Source of the DNA: Beroe ovata
Lineage: Eukaryota > Ctenophora > Nuda > Beroida > Beroidae
Direction of reading: 5' to 3'
NCBI GenBank assembly: GCA_946803715.1
Contig: CAMPET010000226.1
Span: 87,426 to 101,385 of the forward strand
Length of the DNA stretch: 13,960 nt
Shown here: piece after piece, positions 6,769-13,960 of the stretch
Position numbering within the stretch: position 1 is the first letter of the stretch
Layout of the letters: the number at the start of each line of letters is the position of its first letter
Made by a program: the position numbers and the translations under genes
The notes under the pieces: generated by a model
Told to the model about the DNA's origin: nothing
Databases searched by the model: none
The model's input: the letters and a program-made list of their open reading frames with translations, nothing else

Positions 6769-6876
6769 AAGTGTTGTAGTGGTTTAAGGCACTGGCAAGT
6801 GTTGTAGTGGTTCAAGGTAGTGTCCAATGATCATTGCCATCTCCCGGGAATCGAGTCCCACAGGTCGAACTTTTTA
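6769..6876 (+). repeat. tRNA-like / SINE-like Pol III unit with doubled A-box region
   Basis: AAGTGTTGTAGTGGTTYAAGG occurs at 6769 and again at 6797 (28-bp period). TAGTGGTTYAAGG resembles the tRNA D-arm A box. GGAATCGAGTCC at about 6848 resembles the B box (GGTTCGANTCC), and a TTTTT Pol III terminator ends the unit at about 6871-6875. The T stem does not pair properly and no anticodon arm is convincing, so this is not an intact tRNA; a tRNA-derived SINE head fits better. The doubled A-box half is unusual. Confidence 0.4.
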
Positions 6877-6879
6877 ACG

Positions 6880-7189
6880 TAGATTTTCAGTAAGTGGTCT
6901 TATGGTGATTAATTGCTTTACACGCTATTAAATTGCTACGAACGATACACATGCAACACAAAGGATGGTTTCGATTTTGAGAAATCTCATCTAGTTAAAA
7001 CCTTCAGGTTGACAGAAAGATTAAAATTTTTTTAGGAATGAAACAAAACAATTATCAAAACAATTAAAAACGTATTTTAAAAATTAACAAAACAACTAAT
7101 TATCAAACAACTGACTATCAAACAAAATTATCAAATAGTTTGCAATGAATAAAACTGCATGGTGCATATCCGTTATATATATATAACTC
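6880..7189. other. AT-rich stretch with loose AACAATTATCAAA repeats
   Basis: No gene. Between about 7040 and 7140 variants of CAAACAATTATCAAAAC recur, and an (AT)n run lies at 7174-7186 just outside the inverted repeat. It may include the body of the SINE-like unit. Confidence 0.5.
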
Positions 7190-7293
7190 ACTAGAAAACC
7201 CGCCAAGTGGACGTGATACATTACCCATTGGAAAGACAACAGGACGTTTAGTTACTTTAGAACGACAGCTAAACATGACCTGTGATCAAAATC
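7190..7293 (+). repeat. Left terminal inverted repeat of a 5.3-kb unit
   Basis: Matches the reverse complement of 12400-12498 with about five substitutions and one 5-nt gap (TAGTT present here). It begins ACTAGAAAACC. Weaker similarity extends about 20 bp further out on both sides through AT-rich sequence, so the true tip may be near 7170. No certain target-site duplication was found. Confidence 0.9.
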
Positions 7294-7975
7294 CAACGTA
7301 CTTACCTATTTAAACCAATGATTTTATGAAGGAGCACTTGATCACAATTCGGCCATTTCTTCGAATATCAATATGCACAGAAAATGGTGCTTGCCCTGTT
7401 GTCCGACTTTCGTAGCATATTGTTATTGAAAATAACATCGTATTTTACCATGAGTCGAAAAGAATAACTGCAGAGCAGATGCAACAACTGTCAACTCAAA
7501 AGAAATTTTACCGTTGCTCGAATTAGAACTTACCTGAATTCATCCCAACGATTCATGCAACGAAAACTAAAACGTTATCAAAGCACCATCATCAGAAATG
7601 TGCTCCCAGTTCGCTATTACAGTTACGACAGCTGAACATGACCTGTGATGAAAATCCATTGTACTTATTTGGAACAATGATATTATGAAGGAGCACTTGA
7701 TCACATTCATCCATTTCTTCGAATAAGCACAGAAAATGGTGCTTGCCCGGTTGTCTGACTTTCATAAATCATGTCAATTTCTGCAGCGTATTGTTATTGA
7801 AAATAACATTGTATTTTACGTGAGTCGAAAAGAATAATTGCAGAGCAGCAACAACTGTCAACTCAAAAGAAATTTGACCGTTGCTCCAATCAGAACCTAC
7901 TTGCATTCATTCCATCAACAAAAACTAAAACAATCATCAGAAATGAGCTCCCAGTTCACTATCATTACAGTAGTA
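7263..7975. repeat. Diverged 363-bp tandem duplication
   Basis: The segment from CGACAGCT at 7263 to about 7620 recurs from 7626 to about 7975 in the same orientation. Shared landmarks include GAAGGAGCACTTGATCACA, GCACAGAAAATGGTGCTTGC, TGTTATTGAAAATAACAT and GTCAACTCAAAAGAAATTT. The copies differ by many substitutions and small gaps, so the duplication is old. Its first ~30 bp are also the inner end of the inverted repeat, so that sequence exists three times. Confidence 0.9.
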
Positions 7976-8032
7976 GCAGGTATCCATGGCAACGCGCACT
8001 TTTACTTCAAAATCAGCACATGCATTAAGTGA

Positions 8033-10096
8033 CGGACATACAGAAAGACAAACAAACAACCAAATTATAATGTCTACAAGGTATATGATGAGTTATGTGA
8101 GCAGTTCAATATTGAAGTACAGAAGTCAGCCGCAGAATCACCATTCAGTAATTGTATGGTCGAAAGACATCATAAGGCTTTGACTGAAATGGTGATGAAA
8201 ACTAAGGAAGAGACCAATTGTTCATGGGAGATGGCGTTGGCATGGGCATTGAATGCGAAAAACTCTCTTCAGATGACTGGCGGATTTTCTGCTTATCAGT
8301 TGACCATGGGATATAACCCATCATTGCCGAACGTGGAATCGAATAAGCTTCCTGCCCTGGGATCAACTATAGAGAGCCGAATTGTTGAAAATAATTTGCG
8401 AGCTATGCACACAGCTAGAGAGCAATTCATGAAATGTGAGAGCAGTAATAAAATAAAAAGAGCTCTTAGGTGCCAGGTGAGAACTGGAAATGATCAATAT
8501 TTCCATAAGGGTGAGAAGATCTTCTACAAGAGGAATGATTCTAACCAGTGGCGTGGCCCGGGAAAAGTCCTGGGGCAAGATGGTCAGTGTATTATTGTTC
8601 AGCATGGAAATAACTATGTTAAAGTTCACCCATGTCACGCAACTCGGGCAAATCATACAGAAGCTACTGGTGATGTATCTGCAAAGCCAAATGTATCTGC
8701 CACGCTAAAGGAGAAAAATGATCGACCTGATTATCTGGAGGATGAAGATGAATCAAGAAATGATGTTGATAGAGATCATGGTAGGGGTACCATGCCGAAT
8801 ACGGAGGATTCTGATAAAAACCAGCCCATGGTGAGACGGGCGGACGAATTACCCAAGCCAAAGTCTAAAGTTATGTTCAAGCCAAGTGGTGAAGCAAGGA
8901 ATAGTGCTATCTGGGACAAAGCTTATGTGCACAGTAGAGCAGGCAAAGCAAATGGGAAGTATAAGAATTGGTTGAACATACAGGTCAATGGAGAGGAGGA
9001 AGTACGAAATGTTGACTGGACAGAGTTTGTTGACCAATGGAAAGAAGACGTTGAACCTGATCAACAAGAGGAAGTCCTGTTTAATTCGATAGAGAATTAC
9101 AAGCAAGAAGTCACCGATGCTAAACTTGCTGAGCTCAAGAAATTTTCTGATAATAAGGTATACACAGAAGTAGAAAACAGGGGCCAATCTACTTTGGGAG
9201 TGAGATGGGTTGTTACAAAAAAATCGGATGATTCATATAAAGCCAGGCTTGTTGCTCTAGGCTATCAAGAATCCAGTGAAAATATTCGTAAAGACTCGCC
9301 AACATGCAATAAGGATTCCCTGAGGATTTTGATCTTAGTTACAGCTTCATTCGGTTGGAAAATTCAGCATATCGACGTGCAAGCAGCATTTCTACAAGGA
9401 AAGCCAATTTCACGCGAGGTTTTCATTAAGCCACCCAAGGAGGCTGAAACAACCAAGATCTGGAAACTGCTCAAGTGTATTTATGGTCTGGTGGATGGCC
9501 CGAGAAAGTGGTATGAAGAACTCCGGGAGACTTTGGAAGGTCTTGAAATGACTGTATCCGCCCATGATGAGTCATTACTGTTCTTCAAAGTCGCAGATAA
9601 GCTCGAAGGGCTTATTGGGATTCATGTTGATGACCTTTTGTTTGCTGGGACGAAGAATTTCATAGATGCAGTGATTAATGCGCTGAAAGCAAAATTCAAG
9701 TTGAGTACAGAAACACACACAAAATTTGTTTTTACAGGTCTAGATGTTACTCAGTGTTCAACCTCCATACTATTATCTCAGCTAAAGTATAGTGATCAGC
9801 TCAGTGGAATTCCGATTGATCCATCACTTACAGTTGACAGCACCAGGGAACTATCTGAAGGAGAAAAATCTGGAATGCGGGCAGCCAGTGGTGTACTTCT
9901 CTGGATTTCTACCCAAACACGCCCTGATATGAGCTACTCAACATGCATTGCAAGTAACTCATTTGCAACTGGAACAGTTGCTGATCTGAAACTGGTGAAT
10001 AAGAGTATCAAGTTTGCAAAGAGTGATCCTCTTGTAATCAAATACCCAAGATTGTTAAAGTACAAGGCTAAAGCGGTCAAGGCCCAAAATGTGTAG
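8033..10096 (+). pseudogene. pol: 5'-truncated Ty1/copia (GalEa-like) pol: integrase end plus reverse transcriptase
   Basis: Open from 8033; copia similarity begins at about 8078 and the first ATG is at 8156. The integrase end shows SAAESPFSNCMVERHHKAL, where the Glu of VER is the third catalytic residue and the usual Asn-Gly is Asn-Cys. A HGNNYVKVHPC linker follows, then an acidic spacer. RT: VRWVVTKK near residue 350; IDVQAAFLQG with the first Asp near residue 407; KCIYGLVDGPRKWYEEL; and HVDDLLFAG near residue 490, which keeps both catalytic Asp of the YVDD box. TRPDMSYST follows. Similarity stops at about IKYPRL (10045-10055), just before RNase H. Gag, protease and the first integrase two-thirds are missing, as are LTRs. 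The Asn-Gly spacing and 'AAESPFSN' pattern are typical of animal GalEa-like copia. The RT frame has no stop, so the insertion is fairly young. Confidence 0.93.
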
Positions 10097-11040
10097 ATAA
10101 AGGGTACAAAATGAGACACACGGATAAAGGTAAGACAGAAAGTGAAGGTAAATAATAAATCTCAGAGTGACAAAATCTCCGCGTAGACAAGATGATAGGC
10201 TTAAAAACTCCCGAATATAACTCTCCGGTTCTTTAAGTAGTCTCCCCAACGTGACCGTTTCTCAGGCCCACGTCGCAATATCCATCAATTAACCTACCGC
10301 TAGTATAAACAACATCGTCAGTAGAATAACATAACACGTCAAATTGGGCGCCAGCACCGGACGCTAATAAGAATATACCAATAAAGTCCTAAGTAAAGTG
10401 GGGTTAATTAACAGGTAAATGAGTCTACATAAAGTTCTAAAGAGTAAAGGTGCCGATCAAGCTGCTAATCTTAGGAGCAGCAACAGGAAAGTAATGACTA
10501 ATAGCAAGGTGAATAGTTAAGTTAATTACTGTGGCAGATAACTGAGATATTCAAATAGTAATATTCAAGGATTAAGATCTATGAAGGTACGTAAAATATT
10601 AAATGAGGTAGGGTACAACATCTCATCCCCTCAAAAATTAAATATGTTTTAGAATAACTTCGAAAGAATATTTACTGAGCCAACGTTACTCGCAAATAAC
10701 TATACACTGTAATAAGCTGTTAAAAACTACCAAGGCTGAAACTTCTTAAGGTAACGATGAGGAGAATGCTCCTCTGTCCTAAGTTTAAGGATGCTTTGAC
10801 AGAGACATCGACCAACAGTTCCGCAAGCGGTCTGCGTTAATGCTCAATCAAAGTGAATAGTGGGTTAACTAATATTCAGCCCAAGAGAAAGGATTTCAGG
10901 GAAGATAAAATTCGCTCAAAATCACTAACATTCTTGTTCTACATAAGACACAATCGCATATTCTATGAAAGATATCAGAGTTTATTCCTCTATACGTTTT
11001 ATAACCTTAGCCATACGTGAAAATAAATTTATAAAACAGA
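10097..11040. other. Gene-free part of the sequence interrupting copia
   Basis: AT-rich, with stops in all frames. Small perfect hairpins are present: GAGGAG/CTCCTC around AATG (10759-10774) and CCGC/GCGG near 10822. An LSU rRNA-like word (CTTAAGGTAAC near 10745) occurs but is not supported by neighbouring rRNA sequence. Its position between two copia pieces marks it as inserted DNA. Confidence 0.5.
10344..10353 (-). promoter_or_regulatory. Possible lysine-tRNA-type primer binding site
   Basis: Read on the minus strand this is TGGCGCCCAA, the first 10 nt of the tRNA-Lys-type primer binding site used by many Ty3/gypsy elements and retroviruses. The next bases (TTTGACG) do not extend the match to the usual 18 nt. 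It would imply an LTR to its right, in reverse orientation. A 10-nt match can occur by chance. Confidence 0.25.
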
Positions 11041-11045
11041 CTCAT

Positions 11046-11294
11046 TCAAGCACATAAGGTTAAATGAAAAACATGCACTTGTTGTAGTATGTTGTCCTCG
11101 CCCTCGTGGGGGCATCGTCTGCGATTTCGTATCGCATCATCTCCGCACCCCATTATCACCACGTCCAACAGACACCTTCCACTCCGGCCACACCAATCCC
11201 GTCCCAACAACAGTTGAGTTGCTCGTCCACTCACCCCATTACCGTACTCCCGTCTCAGCCTATTATGCAATCATTCTTCGTATCACGACTGTAG
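11046..11294 (+). other. C-rich stretch with a short unassigned ORF
   Basis: A frame open to a stop at 11292 begins with a signal-peptide-like run (VVLALVGASSA) and continues Pro/Ser/Gln-rich. The ATG at the start of that run is missing because a TAG lies before it. TGCGAT/ATCGCA forms a small hairpin near 11120. No family recognised; it could be the start of a protein in the inserted element or chance. Confidence 0.2.
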
Positions 11295-11416
11295 ATTACA
11301 GTGATGATCGAGTAAAGTGTCTCTGGTTGCAACAGCATGTCTTCTCTGGTAACTGTAGATAACAGTCGAGAGGATCCTGAAGGAGTTCGAAGGAAATCCG
11401 ATCGTAGATAAAGCAT

Positions 11417-11427
11417 GAAGGGAGGGG
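11417..11427 (+). promoter_or_regulatory. Purine-rich tract, possible PPT
   Basis: GAAGGGAGGGG is a clean purine run inside the interrupting element. It could be a plus-strand priming site, but no TG-starting LTR follows immediately, and the pol-tail ORF lies downstream rather than upstream, which argues against it. Confidence 0.15.
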
Positions 11428-11601
11428 TATTAGCCGATCCAATATCTGTCTCACATGCTAGGACGAAGTTCTCGGAATCAGGTGGGCGTGTTAGGGTCAG
11501 AATATAAAAGGTGTGGAGACTGAAGAGGGTGCATCGTATTCTGTCTGCCTGCACTTTCATAGCGATAAGTATCACGTTCCACTAACACTAAAAGTACTGC
11601 C

Positions 11602-11934
11602 ATGGGAGATATCAACCTCAACGTACATGCTCCAGAGTACACCCCTCAGGAAAGTACGGTGGTCACAGGAGGACAACAGGACGGCGACGAACGAGACGGT
11701 GCTGAAGTGGAGATAGTAACTCCTTCAGAACAGGTTGACTTCGCTACAGAAGATGTTGATCCTTCCTCCAACATCCCTGAGCAGTATGACGACTGGGAGA
11801 TAGTTGACCTCCCTGATGCAGACCCTGTGGACATACAGGCAGCACCGGTACCACATCGGAGATACCCAGTCAGAAACAGGAGTCATCCCAAATTTCTGAC
11901 GGTACTCGGTGGCAGAGCCAAGAGCTATGACTAG
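11602..11934 (+). CDS. C-terminal tail of a retroelement polyprotein-like ORF
   Basis: A 110-codon ORF whose ATG sits in a strong Kozak context (CTGCCATGG). The first 80 residues are very acidic. The end is basic, RRYPVRNRSHPKF, then stop. Known: Ty3/gypsy pol proteins commonly end in an acidic linker followed by an 'RRYPxRxRxxPxxL' tail after the integrase. Here no integrase precedes it in frame, so it is either a truncated pol end or a short independent ORF. It lies in the sequence that separates the two copia pieces, and about 100 bp after it copia resumes, so it helps mark the 3' side of the inserted element. Confidence 0.4.
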   Translation: MGDINLNVHAPEYTPQESTVVTGGQQDGDERDGAEVEIVTPSEQVDFATEDVDPSSNIPEQYDDWEIVDLPDADPVDIQAAPVPHRRYPVRNRSHPKFLTVLGGRAKSYD

Positions 11935-12019
11935 AGACTTAGAGAGATAGCACTCCACCCGTCCTTGCACTGGGGAAGCATGACGTTAAACTGCAAGCTC
12001 CAGTATAAGATCTACGTAT

Positions 12020-12169
12020 CTTCCGAGTTTGGTTAGTGGGCTCAGAAGAACTCAAAATGATGATATTTTGTGATGCGTCCTTTGCAAACCTCAAAGATGG
12101 AAGTTCCCAATGCGGTTATATTCTGTTTCTTGTTGATTGGTCAGGAATGTGTGGAGTAATTTCATGGTA
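12020..12169 (+). pseudogene. pol: Copia RNase H fragment, continuation of the upstream pol
   Basis: The frame reads EELKMMIFCDASFANLKDGS followed by SQCGYILFLVDWSG and then ...VISW before a stop at about 12167. CDASFANLKDGSSQ is the first catalytic block of copia RNase H ('SDASFANLxDGSSQGG'); its Asp is kept. In intact elements this block follows the RT end (the 'KxPxL' position) by only about 15 residues, so it continues the pol fragment that stops at 10.05 kb, with about 1.95 kb of other DNA between. The remaining RNase H, the polypurine tract and the 3' LTR are absent. Confidence 0.88.
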
Positions 12170-12399
12170 ATTTTTTACCAACAATGGGAAAAAAGAAATA
12201 AGTGTGGAGCGGGAGGAAAAGAGGTGATGGCAGACAGGAAAGAAGAGAAAAGTAAATACAACACGGAAAGGGAGGGGGGAAATTGTAAAAGTGGAAACAG
12301 GGGACGGCCATAAACTTAAAGCTATAGAAAAGACACGAAAATTATAGCGAGAAATATACGACTAATTAAAAACAGGCGAGAAAGTGAATCCCAACTTTA
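12170..12399. other. Purine-rich gene-free stretch
   Basis: Mostly A/G runs (AAAAAAGAAATAAG, GGGAGGGGGGAAA near 12270). The G-run followed by AAA resembles a polypurine tract, but no LTR-like start follows. No ORF. Confidence 0.4.
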
Positions 12400-12498
12400 G
12401 ATTTTGATCACAGGTCATGTTTAGCTGTCGTTCTAAAGTAACGTCCTCTTGTCTTCCCAATGGGTAGTGTATCACGTACACTTGGCAGGTTTTCTAGT
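12400..12498 (-). repeat. Right terminal inverted repeat of the 5.3-kb unit
   Basis: Reverse-complement partner of 7190-7293, lacking the 5-nt TAGTT. Weaker outer similarity continues to about 12520. The right flank does not repeat the left flank, so the insertion site cannot be read directly. Confidence 0.9.
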
Positions 12499-12519
12499 AG
12501 ATGATAAGATATATAAAAC

Positions 12520-12756
12520 AACTGAAACTAGCCAAGTTGTGCAACTCGTTTGAGGACCTTTAGAAATTCGCCTTAAAATAAGAATTCATTTTGACGTTTT
12601 GGGATAAAGGTAAAGGTGATGCATTGAATACATTTCAGTGAGTAGGGTTTGTATTGGTGAGAAAAGCAAAAGATTTGATATCTTTGAAATCATAATTCTA
12701 CCCGGCAAAAATTTCGGCAACGAGCTGCAAAACAAGGGAGATTAAAAGGGGCTGGG
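12520..12756. other. Probable 3' flank of the MADF-like gene
   Basis: No ORF. On the minus strand this would be the 3' UTR and downstream region of the gene that ends at 12757. I see no canonical AATAAA signal on that strand here, so the polyadenylation site is undetermined. Confidence 0.4.
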
Positions 12757-13705
12757 CTAGAGCAGGTGATATGAGGGTCCAGCCTGGGCGGAGTAGGAGG
12801 GATACACTCCTCTGCGGTTGTACATAAGAGCAGTCATAAACTCCAAGGCCTCCTCTTCGTTCATCCTCCTGAGTCTGTGTTCCACAGACTTTGCAAAAGT
12901 AGAGAACTCGTCCTCTACGCTGGGAACAGCTGTAGGTGGCGCAGGAGGGGTTGGGTCGGGTAGAGAGATGAGCCTGGCCACAGCTGAGCTCATCTTGTCT
13001 ATTCCATTCATTATCATCTTGCCCTGTTCTTTTACCGATTCTCTCTCCTTCGCATGGTGACTTCTGTTTCCATTTTCAAAGGCTAAGCTTAACAGGTGCC
13101 CTTAAACCCAATATATGCGGAAATCTTCAGGATTTGATCACAGTTGTACAATAGCTTTTAAAGATAGCTTATTTATTCTACCCTTACCTAGAATCTCACA
13201 CTCATCTGCAGCAGCCAGCTTCAGTTTTTTAGCCACCCTTAACTCTGTTTCAGCCTCATCTCTTCCTAGGGTTGTGTTGAAATCGTCCTCTGCTTCCTTG
13301 AGAGCTAAATCTTCAATGTCGCTTGATATTACATCTATCTGGAAATTTTCAAAATTTAATTGAAAATTGATTTTTCTGGTATTATGATGGCGGGGATTTG
13401 ACGTTGAAGAACCTAATTTTTACTGTCAGTTGATGAATGATTAAGACTAAAAGCAATCATTTGTTATCAAAATTCGTGAAGAAACGAGGAATTTGTGCTA
13501 CTTTAGAGATTGATAGTACAATAATTTATGCTTATACCTCACTTTCGGGAGAACTTTCAAGACCAGTAACCAGAACATTAGTCGTTGGATGATCAACCCC
13601 AAACAGCCCCACAGCTCGTCCGTCAAGGAAGTGAAGGTGCTCTGCGTGCTTGTATTCCTTCGGATGTGCCTCATCGTCGTCCAGGGCTTGTCCACTTTTC
13701 GTTTT
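12757..13705 (-). CDS. MADF/Myb-SANT-like DNA-binding protein, last three coding exons
   Basis: Three coding exons on the minus strand join without frame loss: 13705-13538 (56 codons, acceptor TTTACAG, donor GAG/GTATAAG), 13338-13188 (acceptor TTTCCAG, donor CTAG/GTAAGGG) and 13082-12757 (acceptor GCTTAG, stop TAG). Intron phases are 0 and 1, and the coding total of 645 nt is divisible by three. The first exon (SGQ...HPKEYKHAEHLHFLDGR) resembles the end of a MADF/Myb-SANT domain ('W-x-Y...L-x-FL'). The middle exon is acidic and charged. The last has a Pro-rich linker, then VEDEFSTFAKSVEHRLRRMN, close to the BESS-type or dimerising helix near the C-terminus of such proteins. They are nuclear DNA-binding factors, some tied to PIF/Harbinger transposons. 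The N-terminal exons lie beyond the window. No stop or frameshift is seen; the gene looks functional. Domain name moderately sure, gene model quite sure. Confidence 0.75.
13083..13187 (-). other. Phase-1 GT-AG intron, 105 bp
   Basis: Donor GTAAGGG, acceptor GCTTAG. Retaining it would add no usable sequence to the protein. Its small size supports a compact host-gene structure. Confidence 0.7.
13339..13537 (-). other. Phase-0 GT-AG intron, 199 bp
   Basis: Donor GTATAAG after codon GAG; acceptor preceded by a T-rich tract (TTTTGAAAATTTCCAG). AT-rich compared with its exons. Confidence 0.7.
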
Positions 13706-13735
13706 CTGTAAATAGTTGCTCAGAGTTGGATCATG

Positions 13736-13960
13736 AAAGGGGGGGGGGCTGGATGAGAGAAGATTAGAAAAGGAAGGAAGCAGATGAGAGGTAAGGGTCG
13801 GAGAATGTGAGAGGGAGGAGAGAAGATTGAGGAGGTAGTAAAAAGGATATAGATTGAAACGTTGGAAGATGGAGGAGGGAGGAGAGACGAGGGAGGAGAG
13901 AGGAGAGAGGAGAGAGGAGAGACGAGAGACGAGGGAGGAGAGAAGAGGGAGGAGAGAAGA
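13736..13960 (+). repeat. Polypurine (GGAGA)n minisatellite
   Basis: Starts near a run of ten G (13739-13748) and becomes GGGAGGAGAGA-type repeats to the window end. On the minus strand it is polypyrimidine and lies in the intron or upstream sequence 5' of the first visible MADF-like exon. Such mirror-symmetric tracts can form triplex (H-DNA) and often collapse in assemblies. Confidence 0.9.

Larger units (their letters stand above)
7190..12498. mobile_element. Composite unit bounded by ~100-bp inverted repeats
   Basis: The inverted repeats face each other 5.3 kb apart and enclose the tandem duplication, the copia fragment and the sequence that interrupts it. No transposase of its own is recognisable, so it is best read as a non-autonomous DNA element, or two copies of a TIR-bearing repeat, invaded by retrotransposons. 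The superfamily is unknown: the tip does not match one I can name. Confidence 0.5.

Noticed and set aside
7190-7975. Repeated array that might be taken for CRISPR or a tandem regulatory array
   Set aside because: Only two long diverged copies with no spacer pattern; the sequence is eukaryotic.
8363-9187. Several minus-strand ORFs opposite the copia pol
   Set aside because: They are shadows of a clear plus-strand copia reading frame and have no family similarity.
10740-10760. CTTAAGGTAAC resembling the conserved LSU rRNA segment near the R2 insertion site
   Set aside because: Only about ten bases match; the flanking bases do not follow 28S or mitochondrial rRNA, and no rRNA helices are present around it.
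11400-11575. Minus-strand frame with 'PPDSENFVLACETD', resembling the start of a gypsy RNase H
   Set aside because: The following residues do not fit (no DAS-G-GAVL block) and neighbouring pol motifs are absent; likely coincidental.
13115-13363. 82-codon plus-strand ORF
   Set aside because: It overlaps the minus-strand exon of the MADF-like gene, which has correct splice sites and phase.

Overview
The window looks like repeat-rich, intron-containing genomic DNA from an animal, most likely an aquatic invertebrate; I cannot name the species. The reasons are: a GalEa-like Ty1/copia retrotransposon; remnants of a LINE, a protein-primed family B DNA polymerase (Polinton/Maverick type) and an Env-like protein; a protein family that is multicopy in cnidarian and mollusc genomes; and one host-like gene with short GT-AG introns (105 and 199 bp). 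There is no sign of bacterial organisation such as ribosome binding sites or operons. An undetermined base at position 100 indicates draft assembly.

Layout. 1-640: possible 3' end of an LTR element (polypurine tract, then TGTTG and a TATA box) with a TG-rich microsatellite. 640-2150: mostly unassigned, with a compact, strongly hairpin-forming repeat at about 1551-1735. 2150-2610 (minus): broken PolB2 fragment. 2698-3200 (plus): LINE reverse transcriptase fragment broken by a 51-bp palindrome. 3218-4056: a GC-rich island with unrecognised overlapping ORFs. 4118-5241 (minus): broken ORFs that resemble a baculovirus F-like/retroelement Env. 5245-6277 (plus): decayed copy of the 'H-[SA]-LTGC' protein family. 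6380-6900: palindromes, a promoter-like E-box/CCAAT cluster and a Pol III-like A/B box unit.

7190-12498 is framed by about 100-bp inverted repeats (roughly 95% identical by eye). Inside lie a diverged 363-bp tandem duplication, a 5'-truncated copia pol (integrase end plus reverse transcriptase) and, about 1.95 kb further on, the matching RNase H fragment. The intervening 10.1-12.0 kb carries a pol/Env-tail-like ORF and a possible minus-strand primer binding site, so it is probably a nested insertion.

12757-13705 (minus): the best candidate for a living gene, the last three coding exons of a MADF/Myb-SANT-like protein, with intact splice sites and reading frame. The window ends in a polypurine minisatellite lying in its upstream intron.

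Apart from that gene, nearly everything is nested and decayed mobile DNA. I see no evidence that these pieces form one working system. The most informative signals are the nesting structure and two palindromes that look like template-switch mutations.
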